64,000 nt of DNA from Arbacia lixula (lineage: Eukaryota; Echinodermata; Echinoidea; Arbacioida; Arbaciidae). The stretch spans positions 20,399,681 to 20,463,680 of the forward strand of contig OZ022591.1 of the NCBI GenBank assembly GCA_963669155.1, written 5' to 3'. The translations under genes were made by a program, and so were the position numbers. Under the pieces are notes generated by a model. It was not told the DNA's origin. It was given only the letters and a program-made list of their open reading frames with translations, and searched no databases. Positions 44,947 to 59,900 of the stretch are shown here, one piece after another (the stretch's first letter is position 1; each line of letters begins with the position of its first letter).

Positions 44947-47900
44947 GTAATGTTGTCTTCTAGTACCCTGTTCCCACCATCTGTGGTGTAGAAGCAATTA
45001 CCCCTACCCCCAATTCACTGTTTGATTGTATACTCATCTGTATCCCCCCTCCCCCCTTCCTGCTCAGAAAACCTCCTACATCTTGTGAATGTCCTTTACC
45101 CAAACCACCTCTGGATAAACACCTGTATTTTAATAGACCATATATCTCTGCTTACATGTACTTCCTAAAAGTGGTCACTTGGTCAAGCCACCAGGCAGAG
45201 GCCACACCCCTAGCTTCTCCCATGTCCTAATTGTATTCCGGTATGTAACCCCAATAAATTTGACCATACCCCCAAATCCTGTTGATTGTCATGTGGCTAT
45301 AGTTGAGGGGAAAGGCTTAGAAGTAGGAGGTGCTGGAGTAAAATACTGAAAGAAGAAGGAGTTAATTCCAGACTGCTCTTTAAGAATATCTTGTACATAT
45401 TGTTTGTTGTGAGAAGAAGCTGAGAATTATTGCAATGATACTTCTTCAAAATACAGTGAAACCTGTCTATAGTGGCCACCCAAGGGAATCACAAATTGCG
45501 GCCTTTATAGTCAGGTAGCTGCTATAAACAGGTTCTTTAACACATGATTTATCTCTGGGGGAATTATTTTAAGTGACCACTATAGACAGGTTGGCTGCTA
45601 TAGACAGGTGGCCACTAAGACAGGTTTGACTGTATAATCTCTGACCTAATCATATTACGGGTGACTGCGTGTTTCCGCATACCATATCCATACAACAAAT
45701 GATCCCAACATAACAGTAGGAAGGTGCATCTAGCAGACAAAACTGCCTTTCCCACCACTTATGCCGCTTTTCCTAAATGGTTCATAGATTCTAGATTGAA
45801 GAGTTGACCCACGCCCTATCCACTTGGTATCTTCACCATCACAGGCAAAAGAGTGATAAGAAAAATAGAGCAGCTAAGCACAGTATACAGTACGGACTTA
45901 TTATTTTGATGTCAGCAATTTCCCATGAGGCATTGCGGATTTTTTCCTGTCCGCTGCAACCGACAGGTGGCGCACCATATTGTGAATCCATCGAATTGAC
46001 CATCTGTACCACTGATCTTTATTTTATCTACCAGGTGATTGACAGGAAAGTCCGAGAACTCTCTGTGCATTCTGAGATTATGCCCCTGGAGACACCAGCG
46101 TTCATCTTGAAAGAAAAACAGTTCAAGTAAGTCAGGACGACAGAAAAAAAGGCTGTAGCTATCTACCTCAATAGTGCCATGAAAAAAAACAGGACTCTTG
46201 CCAGCTATATTGTTAATCTCTTTATGTGCTACAATCTCATGACTGTACCAGTAACATACATGAACTCCATAGAGAAGTCTTGCAGATATCCTCCCCCCCC
46301 CCCCCCCTTTGCGACTCTTTTGAAATTGCTTCACGAACAACAGTTGTGAGAGCTCTTGACTCTATCTGAGAGATCCTGGGTTCAAGCCTAGCCCAGTGCA
46401 TACACTGGACAAGGTTTTTTGCTGGTGTTTGTTCCATTCATCCATTCAAGAAGTAAATGGGTCCCTGGCAGAAATATATTATTCCTAATCTAATCTAATC
46501 TAATCTAATCTAATTAGATCAACTAGCTTCTAGTACTACATACATGTACTTGGCTGCTTGGCTAAAGCCAGGGTAATAATTGATCGCTTTGGGTTATACT
46601 TTGTACCAGGAAAACACTAAAAAAAAAAACAGATTGTTATTACTATTGTTATTATGAGATTTGATATGGTATGATCATCTATGTGAAAACGTTTGGGTGA
46701 AAATATACCATGCAGTCATGAACTCTTTGTTTTTAGCAACCTGAATTTGTGGGGAAATAACTGAGAATAACCCATGCAAATGTGTCTTGTCTTGCCTGGT
46801 TTGTTGCCTTCATAATGCTACAAGATGACAAACTTTGTTCCATGTACCGGTATATCTATCTAATATGCTTTTCACACTGGCAAAAATTAGCCCCGTACTA
46901 TCCTTAGCCCCGTACTATTTTTTAAAGCTTTTCACACTGGCATTTCTTAGCCCCGTACTATTTCTTAAACCCGACTAGCTTTTCACACTGTTCTCACTCG
47001 AAATCGTTAGCCCCGGACTTTCTCGACAGCTTATGAATATTTATGAGTGTACGTCTTGCACATCGGCTCTTTACCACTCCGCATCAAGGTCACTCGCCCG
47101 TCGGGCCTTATCTGATTGGTCTCGGCGTTTCGGCCTTGAGAGCTGACATCGCATTTCCTTAGCCCCGTACTATTTTTCGTTTCTTTTCAACTGGCGCTCT
47201 TAGCCCCGGACTATTTGGCTTAGCCCTGCAATTGCGGTGTTAGCCCTGCTTTTTTGCAGGGCCAAATAATCCCGGATTATTGGTGGGGCTAGCCTACTTT
47301 GGTAAAAACCAATGTGAACAGAAAGTGGTCTAAGCTTAGCCCCGTACTATAGGTGGGGCTAAGGCCCCCCCTTAGCCCCACCTATAGTATGGGGCTAAGG
47401 AAAATTTTGCCAGTGTGAAAAGCATATAAGCAAACTATGGTGATATAACAATTTAAATGAGAGAAAATTATTTTGGGCTTATAAATGTCCTGAATGTTGA
47501 GATGTTCATCTAAGTATGTGTATGTTGAATTGTATTCTTCTCTCATAACTGCGTACAGCTCTCACCTTCCCTTCCCATTTTGCACTGTTTCTTCTGTGTC
47601 TGTCTACTGTCATAATGATCAATATCAACTCCTGGGCCCCGTTGCATAAAACTTACCATTAATTGTAACTCTGTCATCAATGGTAAATACCATGGTAACA
47701 TCACTCAATAGTTCATCAAATTCAAGGGTTCCATAGAAGCTGCTATTGGTAGCAAAGTTAATGTCAATGTTAAGTTCAGGGGTGGTATTCCTCCAATTTA
47801 AATCGGAATTCCGATTTTTTTTTTTATTCTCCAAAAAAGGCTTCCTTCATTTTTACCCATTTTTGAAAATCAGAGCTTTTTTCCAATTCTTTTTTCCAAT

Positions 47901-50900
47901 TTAGTATTTTTAGCGCTACCATAGATATTGCGCCGCGTGGCTCCAATTGCGATTGATTTCAGCACCGCAGCTTCAGCGTCCCGTAGGTGTTTAGCATGAT
48001 CATGCTGGTGTTGGTATTTCTCATCCCTTGCTGGTACTGTATCCCGGAGCTGCCTGGGCCGGCGCGGCTGGGCGCAGCATGCAGGCAAGCTAGCATGTTA
48101 GAACATGTGCTACACGTGTGAATGTTCGTTCGCGAATCGTTTGTTCGCGAGTCGCGTCACGATTTCTGGATTTCTTCGCCAAACACCGATTGTGATCCTG
48201 ATTGTTTTTCATACAACCCTTACTTGTCTCCTTATTCTTAAACTTGAAAGCAGATTTGAACAATATGGCCTTGAGTAGTGAGACTAAGTCTAAGAGACTG
48301 ATTCTTGAAAGAAGATGAAGGAAAAGTGAAAGAAATTGACTCCGCTGTTTGCGACAAGTGGTCCTGGGAGTGGACACAGAGAACAGTTGATGACACTTTG
48401 ACTGCAGAATGCATAAGGAAACTTACCTTACCTGGCAAGGTGTATTGTTCTTGGTGTGAGTCTGACTTAACTTATGGGAAATTATTATAGATTAACTGGT
48501 AAGTTAATGTATAAGTATTGTTCTGACTTGATTAACATTCAGTACATTAATGATTAATGAAATTGTTATGATATATATCATCACACCTGGGCCCTTTCAT
48601 ATGAAATCGAGTATGACCAAGGCACGGAGGTGCATTGAACATTGATTGCATTTTTTTTTACCTCCAGAAAAGACACATTTTTAGTAAAGTCTAAAGAAAC
48701 ATTCGTAAAGAGTTTGAATCTATTTATTGTTGTACTTGTTGTGAGCATGTGGTTAAAACAAAATTTAATGCATTAAAACTAATTGAAATTGAAGAACGGT
48801 TTTATGCCCAAATTTCCCCTCCAAGTATGCACAAAATTGCACAATTTAAATTCCAAAAATGCAAAAAGTCCCTACCGTGGGAGGGGGGACACCCCCCCCC
48901 CGCCCCCTTGGTTGCTTCGCTCCCTCGTATAAGTATGTCTATTTTGGGGGGACAGTGAATATCACCCCTGGAAGTTTTATGCAACAGGACCCAGATCTGC
49001 AAGGCTCTGTACTGCTCTGTGGGAATGGTGTGTATTACCAGTGCAAAAATGCCTCAGTGGTGCGTAAAGAGTTAACAGAGTGTGCTTGTCTGTTTATGTT
49101 TGGTGTGCAGAGCAATCATCATTTCTGGCGGTCCTAGCAGCGTGTATGCAGAGGACGCTCCCACCTATGATCCAGCCATCTTCCACTGTGGACTACCAGT
49201 ACTCGGCATCTGCTATGGCATGCAGGTAAGTAGGGACAGACATACAGACAGACAGACGGGGGGAGGGGGTATAGACAGAAAGACAAACACAAACAGACAA
49301 GACACCCAGAGAGAGAGAGAGAGAGAGAGGCAGGTAGAGAGATGGAGATAGACAAACACAAACAGACACGACACCCAGAGAGAGAGAGAGAGTGGCAGAT
49401 AGAGAGATAGAGATAGACAAACGCAAACAGACATGACAGACGGACAGATAGAGAGAGACGGACAAAGAGAGAGACATAGTGACAGGGAAGACTAACAAAA
49501 AGACAGACATAGAGAGTTGGGCAAACCAAGAGAGAGAGAGAGAGAGGTGCAGACAGGCAAATTGATCGACTTACATGCCCAGAGAGAGGTATCTTTGTGC
49601 CTTTTTTATTTTTCTTGTTTTTTTTTTCTTGTTTTTTTTTTTTTTTTTTTGGGGGGGGGGGGGGGCAGACATATTCCTGCAGGTGACCTAAGACTTTCCC
49701 AAGACAGGCTCCTTGTTCTTGGTTTGTAATACGGCACTTCTCACCTCTTTTTCTTCCCCTCTCACTAGATGATGAACAAGGAGTTTGGGGGCAGCGTGCA
49801 TAAAAAGGATACGAGAGAGGACGGCCAGTTCACAATCAATGTCGACCCATCCGTCCTTCTGTTCCGGTGAGCCATCCCCCCTCCCCTTCCCGCCCTCCTT
49901 TCCACATATCAGTCTGATTGATAAAGCAGAGGCTGTTCCCACTGCACTAGCGCTATTCGAATGGGCAGGAAAGCCAGTGAATATCCCGGAGGGCTTGCCC
50001 GCGATGAAGAATGGAGCGGAGGCTGTTCTTGTAAAGAATAAACGTTTTCTGAGGACTAAGACCTACCCAGCCAAGCTTTAGATCTTTTAGGGGGCATACT
50101 TCACATGTATTTAAGGACTCAGAAAAAGGTCAGAGATGAATGAAGACTCTGTCAGTTTCACATGCATGTACAGAGCGCGTTCTGATTTTTCTCAAGCGGA
50201 GAGCGGAGAAACATATACTACTGTGTAATACTCCACTTGACTTAACCTTGTTCTTTCGTCCTTTGATTGATAATTATTATTTTGTCTCCCTACCTCATTT
50301 TTCTCCTTTATTTGTTATCATCTTCATTCTGTTTATCTTCCTCTTGTATTCCTCCAACTTTTCATCATTCACTTTCCCTTCCTCTCTTTCTTCCTCCTCC
50401 TCCTCCTCCCCTTTCTCCCTCCCCCTCCCCCTACTCCGCCTGCGTCTCCTTCTCTACCTCCATCTCCTCCACCTTCTCCTCCTCCTCCTCCTTTCTGTCC
50501 ACCTCCTCCACCTCCTCCTTCTCCTCCTCCTCCTCCTCCCCTCCCCCTCCTCCTTCCCCTCCCCCTCCCTCTCCTTCCCTCCCCCTGCCCCTCCTCCCTT
50601 CTACCTCCTCTCCCCCTCTCCTCCTCCTCCACCACCACCACCACCTCATCCTACATCTACACCTCCATCTCGACCTCCATTTTCTCCTCCTCCCCCTCCA
50701 CTTTTTGCTCCACCTCCTCCTCCTGTAAATCCTCCCCCTCCCTCCCCTCCCCCCCCCCCTTCCTCCTGCTCCTCCTCCTCCTCTCCCTCATATTTGAACC
50801 CACACTCTCAGGGGCCTGGAGAGACAGCAGAGTGTGTTGCTGACACATGGAGACAGCATAGACAAGGCAGCCAAAGGCTTCACTGTGGCAGCAACCTCTG

Positions 50901-53900
50901 GCAACATCATCGCCTGTGAGTTGCTCTTCTTGCCTACAACCATAGATAAATCAATGCCTTCAGAGTCACTTTTGCTGCGTAGTTTATTTCAAATAAAAGA
51001 CACTTGCAAATACCCTGATTTTATGATAGGGATTGCTGCAGAACTAGTGCTTCTATTGGGTTACATGCTTTGTAGTCACACTCATTGTAATCTGTATTCA
51101 TGATCTTTAACCCGATGCTCGCGATTAGATTTTCTGGCTTTGTGAACCCTGGTCTAGCTAGGGCATCAAAATTTACCATGGAACTGGATTAACCAACGGG
51201 ATGTGGTTTAATTGTGTTCTTTTAGGTATTTGAAGTTTATTCATAGCCTGTTGTCCATTGTCTGAACAGCAGATTGTATGGGAGTCGGGCTGCTTAGTGT
51301 CTGAGTGGAAAAAGCCAGCCCACATATATGCAGGCTTAGTACAGAATTGGTAAACAGAATGAACCAGAAAGGAATTGAAACTCGCTTGTACTGGTCTTGA
51401 CAGCCATGGTCTCACTTTTACCCAAAGATCTAACATGAAATGCTGTGCTGCGAGAATTGTGTGTTACACCAGTGCATAAGTGGAACAGTTGCAAAAATAA
51501 ATGGGAGCTGAATAAGACAGAATTTGATATTTAATTTGATGGTTCTTTCAGTGAAATTTATTATTTGGTATGTGATCGTGAGAGTGGGAGAAGAACAATT
51601 TGGTAGTGTGGAAGAGAATAAGGCAGGAGAAAAAGGCTTAAATGATGCCATTGTCAGTCTGCGAGATCCTTCGAAGCAAGTACAGAGAATTTTACAGTAT
51701 TAGTTTTACACCAATCATTTATGTATTGTTTCTTTGAAATGCAGCCATTGCCAATGAGAAGAAACAGCTCTATGGCGTGCAGTTCCACCCGGAAGTAGAT
51801 CTGAGTGAGAACGGGGTCAAGATGTTGCATAACTTCCTGTTTGAGGTTGCCAGCTGTTCAGGCTCGTACACCATGCTCAGTCGAGAAGACTCCTGCATCG
51901 AGGAGATCCGTCAAAGTGTAGGCAACAACAAAGTACTGGTGAGTGGCAGTGGCCCCAATCCATGGGGCTTGGAACGATTCCACCCCCGTAGCACCTCCCT
52001 GAACGACTGCTGGGAATTCTCTTTTCATATCAAATAAACATGCACAGCTTGATTTAGACTTTTCGCTTCTCCACATCACGCTTGAAAAGTAGCTCCGGGC
52101 GGAGGGGGGGGGGGGGGGTGTTTCACTAAGCTGTTCGTAAGTTACGAAAGACTTAACAAACAACTGGTGATCCCTTCTTGTGCTTAATCAGATTCTCAAT
52201 GAACAAAGTGTGGTATCGCATTTAGCCCAAGAAGGGATCACCAGTCGTTCGTCAAGTTGTTTGTAACTTACGAATAGCTTGGTGAAGCACCCCCTTGCTA
52301 ATGACCGGGCCTCCTGGTGAGATGTCGACCCAGTCAAAATTTACACATTGGCCAACATTCACAAAGGAGTATAAGATTTAGTCCATCAGTTAAGAAAAGT
52401 TTGTGGCGTATAAGCAAATATGTACCCGTGATTTAGGGTGTACATTTCAAAAAGGTCAAATAATAATGTGTGTGTTTGCGTAAGTGCTAAATTCACACTA
52501 GTTGCTATGGTGTAGACTATGGTTCAAGCAAATTAATGGGAATATACCATCAGATTAATCATAGTAACTAGTGTGAATTTAGCACCCTATGCGGAATGTG
52601 CGTGTTCATAATTGGACCTTGAAATGTATGCCCTGAATCAAACATACTTATTTGCTACTACGCTCAAAATTTGCTTAAACCATAGATTAAATCTTAACCT
52701 TTTTTGCATTCGAGCCTTTGTTGTTGGGTCTTTTCATTAATCATACAGTTGAATGCAAATGAGACCCCCAGATAGAACTCTAGATTTTAATGAGCGACAT
52801 TCTGAAGCAAAAGTTCATGAAGGATTTCATTTTGGGACTTTTGACTTTTAACAAGGAGTTTGCAGAGGAGTGCTCATGTAATCGCACCTGTCTTTGAAAG
52901 AACATCTGTTAATGAAAAATCCCATTTGTAAATCTTTTCCTTGGAATGGTCTTTGAAGACAGGTTTGACTGTACTTTCATCAGCATAATCCCATGAATGA
53001 CTCTTTATTTTCTCCCCTTTTCACCCACTCTGTTTGTAGGTGCTAGTGAGTGGTGGGGTGGACTCCACAGTGTGTGCAGCTCTTCTGAGAAAGGTACAAA
53101 CTAAAATTGGGAGCCATAGGCCCACGTTTTAAGCGATTTTTGTCGCGCATAAGCAAGTAAGTATGCTTGATTTATTGCATACACTCCAAGAAGTTCTGAT
53201 AATGAATGTGTGCATTCCATGTAAAGGTGCTAAATTCACACTAGTTACTATGGTTGAGACTATGGTTTATTTGAATTGATTTGGTTAAATCCTGGTCTAA
53301 ACATGGTTTAACCCGAAGCAACTAGCATGAATTAGGTGCTCTATGCAAACGCACACGTTCAATTTGGGACCTTTTTGAAGTGTACGCATTTGGGTCTGTC
53401 TACAGTAAAGGGATATTTTTTGGCACAACTGAATCATTTGAAATTATGACCACCTTGCACCACCAAAATATGACAGAGTGTTGAATTAATTTCCTCCAAA
53501 ATAACTTCAACTAAAATCCTGCTCTGAATGTTCTTTTATTATATATTTCTAAACTGAGCCTGTACATATTTGCCATATCACGTTGGTAATGGGACAGACG
53601 AGTGTGTTACAAAGTCGTCTGTCCCGTTACCAACATGCTGTGGCAAATTTGAACAAGGCGAATTTTCTGAAGCGTACAAAACCTTATAAAGTGCAAATTA
53701 ATACATTTCTTTGATATTATTGACTGGTTTATTGAAGAGACAAAAAAAATAATTGGACTTTAAGAGATTTATGCAAATGTTACAGTAAATGTAACAGAAA
53801 TGTACCCATTACTGTAGACAGGCCCATTTACCTTTCCGTTGACAAGCAAATCATTGTTGAGTTTCTTTATTTCACAAACTGGACCTACCAGGGCCATGTT

Positions 53901-56900
53901 ACATATATAGGTTTTCAATTATATCACTTACCAGCTATGGTAACTACCATGGCAACATCCAATGAACTTTCTTTGTTGCACCTATTGCCATGGTAGTTAC
54001 TATTGATGGTAGTTAACAATAATTTAAGCCTAGTATACTTCCTGGTTCCTGCCATGTATAACAGGTTTGGATTTTGTCTGAAAGGGATACACTATACCTC
54101 TACATAGATATGAAGGGATGATCCACTCTGAAGTTAAGTCGGTTTCAATAAAAGCAGAAATATGAAAGAAACGTATTATTGAAGTTTTGACAAAAATCTG
54201 TCAAAGGAAAAGAAAATTATGATCTTCTGACATTTTAATTTTGTGATGCTCTCGCATATGTTGCGTGCTGTATGATTCCATGAATTACTCTTTTTCTGTT
54301 TTTGATGAAGGATTGATGTAGAGGTGTGTGTGTGTGTGTGTGTACAAACATGTTTTAATGTATCAAATGCACAGGTACAATGATGCATATCCTTATGAGA
54401 AAATTGACATTTTTAACAAAATTGTACACAACATATGGTAGAGCACCTCGCATGTGACGTCACAAAATTAATATTACAAAACATAACTTTCTTATCCTTT
54501 GACTGATTTTGATCAAACCTTCTTTACTTGTTTTTGTTTTTATGTTTTTTCTTTTATTGAAACCAACTTGATTTTAGGGTGGACTATCCCTTTAACCTCA
54601 CATCCACTGAAACGCATGAGACCAGAAGGTAAACCTCACCATATCAGTCCCAGTAACCTGTTTTTGTGTGTGTGATGATTTAATCCACAGGCTCTGCGGG
54701 CAGACCAAGTGGTAGCGCTGCATATAGACAATGGCTTCATGAGGAGAAACGAGAGCCAGTTAGTCGAGGAGTCTCTCAGCAGACTGGGACTCAAACTTAA
54801 AGGTAAACAATATTGTCATGACAACAGTGCTAAACCCTGACATGGGCTCAAATATATGCATATTCATTCATAATACTCATCAGAGGTGGGTTTCATGAAA
54901 TGAAGCCAGTGTTTGATTCAGTGCTAGGTCAGGGAAAGCTATCTGGGCATGAGTATGATATCAGGATATGCATGTCCATGTCATTCAAACACGAACGTGC
55001 AGATGGGCGTATAGAGTACCGTAGTGGTGTCATCATACCCATTGTTATGCAGGTCTCTGGTTCTAAACAACATCCCTCAAGAGAGAGATTTACCGGTCCA
55101 ACATTGTCTAGCGGGCTAGTCTCTGGCAGTCGTAATGAGAGTTCCTGCTGTGATCACCGCTGCTTACTCTAGCCACATAGTTTAGAACCAGTTGCCTTGA
55201 CAACATGCTGATATGACCTCACACTTGAGTACTCTATATGAGGCATGGCTAATGTTGGCACTTTAACAAACACTCCCCATACATGCTCTGAAAGTCGTCA
55301 TTTTGAGACGGTATTTGAAGCAAGTATTATGAATGCTTTAGGTGTCACCATAGATCAGGCACGGATCCAGGATTTAGGGAAAGGTCCTCACTCCCAAAAG
55401 GGGGTGCGCACTAACATATAATAATCAAAAAGGGCCTCATTTTTACAACTTCAGTTTCAAAACGGGGTGGGGGGACGGGGTGGTGTATCCCCCCTCCCCC
55501 CTAAATCCGCCACTACCATAGACTTTGGGGCATTGAAAAATTGTATATCCATTCTTGTAAGAGTAGTGCATAAAATCCTTCACACAAGTAGCACACTCAA
55601 GTCATATAGAGCAGTATCTTACCTGGCACAGATGGGAGTAATGGTTGAAGATTCATAACTAATCCTGAAAATGTCACAAATTGTAATAAAGCAAATGATA
55701 TGCCAGGCAAATTGCTGCTACACAATACAAAGGAAGCAGGGGAAAATGACTGTCAATGAAACAAACACCCAGCGCATTGTAACACATGAGAAAAGTCAAA
55801 TCCTCACCGAGGCTAGTTCATCTATGGAGGCTTTTTTTGTGAAATCCCCAGCAGCCCCTGAGTAAATATTTTGCTGAAATGAAGAGCCATTAGAGGAAAC
55901 GAAATATCCCAACTCATAGCATTGGGAATGAGGGCAATGAATGCCAATCATTCTGCTTCTAGTCCTGTGTAAAGGTCTCTGTCAATTGTACACACATGGA
56001 TGATCGCAATTCTGTTGTCTTGATGTTTCCCTCTCAACCTAGTCGTAAACGCATCACAGTCTTTCTACAATGGTACGACGTCGGTACCTGTCGACAGGAG
56101 CGACCCAAAGTCGCCCAAGCGTGTTACAAAGACGCTGAACCTCACCACCAACCCTGAAGAAAAGCGGAAGATTATTGGCGACACGTTCATGCACATTGCA
56201 GACGAGGTCTGTATGGAGCTGCATCTGAAGCCAGAAGATACCATTCTTGCCCAGGGTAAGTTTTCCGGGAGGAACTGGTCGGATTGAAAATGTATTGAGT
56301 AGATCATCATTTATTTCGTTTTTAAAAACTTCTCATGAATAAAATCAAAATAGTTTGTAAGTATGACATTTGACTCTTGATTTTGAATGTGAACTATTAT
56401 TTATTTAGATTTAAAAAAGATAGCATTGAAAAATTAATTACAATGAAATAATGAGTATATACTGCTACCTACTGAACTATTGAACACTTGTTAATTTCCA
56501 ATGTTATGGTCCCTCTGAACAGGAACGTTAAGGCCTGATCTGATTGAAAGCGCGTCAAAACTTGCCAGCTCCAACGCAGAGGCCATTAAAACCCACCACA
56601 ACGACACAGAGCTTGTGCGGCAACTCCGTGCCAAAGGGCGCGTGGTTGAACCCCTCAAGGACTTCCATAAAGATGAGGTCCGTGTCTTGGGCAAAGATCT
56701 CGGTCTTCCCATGGATGTGGTTCAGAGGCATCCATTTCCAGGTGAGACGAAACATTAATGAGGTAGAATAGAAGGATGTTGCGCAGTGTTTGGAAAAGGT
56801 CAAAGTTCATTTGTTTAACACTTTCATTAATCACAACAGCATTGAAATCCATTGATCAAGTGATACATTTGATTAGAGAAATAGTTAAACATTTACAACA

Positions 56901-59900
56901 AACAACAACAATTATATACTCCATCTCAATAATCCTGTTAGCTGATTGGTTGACAGGCATCCACTATATTTCACCATCCTAGTAAAAGTACCTTATTTGC
57001 ATACATTAACATTCTTTCATTAACATAAATTTGCATGAGTGGCATGTGCTTATAAAGTATTTTTTCCTTTCTTTGACCTGCAAAAGGGCTACACTATCTT
57101 TAATCAAAATGTCTCCTGTCATTCTCTTTGCTTCAATTTTCTCCTCACGTTGTTGTCTTGCCAGGTCCTGGTCTCGCCATCAGAGTAATCTGTGCAGAGG
57201 AGCCTTACGTCGGCAAAGATTTCAACGAGACTATCAGTCTCCTAAGACTTCTGGTGACCTATGCAGAGTCCATCGATAAGGTACGCCCTCTATGCAAATT
57301 AAACGCCCATATTCTTCAGAGCAAAAATATATGTACCTGGACTAAATTAGGATGTGCGTATTTAGGAAGAAGTTTTCCAAATGTATTTCTGTTAGGATTG
57401 ATGGAAATGAATTTGGCAAGTATCCTTCAATGGATGTCATTTTTTTTTCAAGATCACTTTATTAGTCATGCAGAAACAATGAAGGAATATAAACATACAA
57501 AGCCCATGTCATAGCTCATTCTTTGCTAAATGCAGGATAAAGAACACAGTGACAAGGAAAACATGATAAACTCAATATACAAGAGTTATGAGACGGAAAT
57601 TGAATGTTGACTGTTTGTTCCTTTGAGAACTTTTTGTAGAGGAGAGACAACAAAAATTAACATTATTTTGGATACATACTACCGCCATGCCTTACGACTA
57701 ACCAAGAATATCAATAGCACTCAGACATCATATATGAATAGTTAATATTGAGAGGAGAAAAGAAAATACCTGGGTGAATTGATTATATCTTCGCTGGATC
57801 TCTTGTATTGATATCAAATCAATCAATGATGTGCTTTTGTTCTTCCAGCCTCATGCATTGGCGAGCAAAGTGAGCTCAGCGATGACGTCGGACGAGCTGG
57901 ACATGCTTCTGTCGATCACGAGTAAATGTCGGTTGTCGGCCACACTCCTTCCCATCAAGACCGTAGGAGTACAGGTGGGTTCATTCATTGCACACCTCTC
58001 TCAAAACATCAACAGGAGAAGAACTCTTACTATGACCAAAATATGAAAGACAAGCTGTTCCATTTGCAGAAGTAATGAAACACGACAGGAATCAGCAGTA
58101 TACCCAACAGTGATGTGTATGAACTCTCACAGTCCTGGAGGATATATATATATATATACCCTATAGCTGAAATATTGAGCATACTACTCTTCTCCAACAT
58201 TTGTATTTATTTGTTTGTATTTTCATTTGCATTCTCAGTAGGCCTAATTCTCAGCACCATCACAACCTATATTCTTCTTATACATAAAATAAAATTGTAT
58301 ATATATTTATAAAAGAGAAGAATGCAGGAGGTTTGTAGAAGGTAGCAAAAAATAGATTCTACATGTAAAACATCAAAATGTCCAGCAATCTCTCTAAAGT
58401 GGTCACTTTTGCTAATTCCCTTGAGTACCCGCTAAAGAAATGTTTGATCAATTGTTTATAAATATAAACAAACTTACAATTGTCTATTTGTACAACATTG
58501 AACGTCATAATACTACATACCTAATGCAATGTACATGAGAAAAGAGGAAATATTAGGGTGACATTTAAATTGCATGGATTAGATTTCAAAGAATCCATTT
58601 TCCAGAATGAATACATTCTTCTCATTCATCTCTATAGCTTTCCATTGTTCTTGTACATCGTATATTGTTGTTATAAACTGAGTAACAATGTATAAATTAG
58701 CATACTGTTCTGTTCACTGCATTCTTTACCAGGGTGATGGCAGGACGTATAGCTATGTGGCTGGTCTGTCGAGTGAGGAGGAATCACCGGATTGGGATTC
58801 ACTCATGAAGATGTCGAAACTCATCCCAAAAATATGTCATAGCGTAAACAGGTAAGGTTCCGTCATACTGTACAGAACTAAGTAGATTCATTGAGTATGG
58901 AATGTCTATGCAACCTTTCAAACCAGAGAAAGTTCCTGCCTAACCTCGCAGTCAGCTACCAAGTTTAAGTTTCAACATGTGCAGAGTATCACAATAACTT
59001 ACACAATGATAATAAACAAAGAAACCTAGATATATAAAGGTTGAGTGAAGGCATAAGCAAGAAAGTGCACAATATGTATAAAGGTAAATATGCATGATTA
59101 AACAGTGCGATATAATTTTTGTGAAAAGACACTTAACCCTAATCAGGCCGGTGAATTTGAAGTCTACCTATTTGTTTATCTCGGCAACGAAATGCGCGAG
59201 GACCACAAAATTTGGCACATTTGTCACCAGTGACTTCATCTTAAAGTTTGTATTAGATTTTTTATTTTAATGAAATTGATTTATTATTAATTATGCAAAT
59301 TAAGGTAAGTATTTCTCATTTTCCCCTCTATTTCACTTATGTTAGTGTTAATTATAAGTTTACAATATTGCAAAAGAAAATTGCATATGCCACATTTTCC
59401 CCCTTTGAATCTCTGATAAATTTCTTATGTATTTCTTTTGGGTGTTTTTTTTTTCACTTTTTTTTTAATTGGAACTCATAACAAACCATTGTCAAGCCAG
59501 AAAAATACTAAAAACGATTAATTCAAGTGCTTGAATAAAAAATATTTTTTCTGTGTGAATTGTATGGAAAAAGACACGTTCCATTGAGTTTTTACACAAA
59601 ACCACAAAAATCAGCCAAATTTGGGATGACATCGTCTTGAGAAAGTGATATAGCATCGCGATGGTTCACCTGGTTGTCACGACTTTAGTCTCAAAAGCTG
59701 CATGAGACTACAAAGAAAAAAGTCATGAAAACTGACAGCGATAACGATAGCTTTTTTGCATTTCAGAGTGAATGTGCAATATGTTGCAGGGAGGACCATT
59801 ATGGCCCTCCACCCCCCCCCCCCCCCCACCCCCCCGGTGTGATTATGGTTAAAAATAGGTACAACTAATTTGAAGAGCATTCAGCATTATTTTATGAAGT

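Noticed and set aside
50140-50919. 259-codon proline/serine frame
   Set aside because: It is the polypyrimidine end of GMPS intron 4 running into exon 5 in the wrong frame.
54900-55172. 90-codon frame in GMPS intron 8 as an extra exon
   Set aside because: Exons 8 and 9 already join in phase to give the conserved protein; the frame has no GMPS similarity and no paired splice sites.
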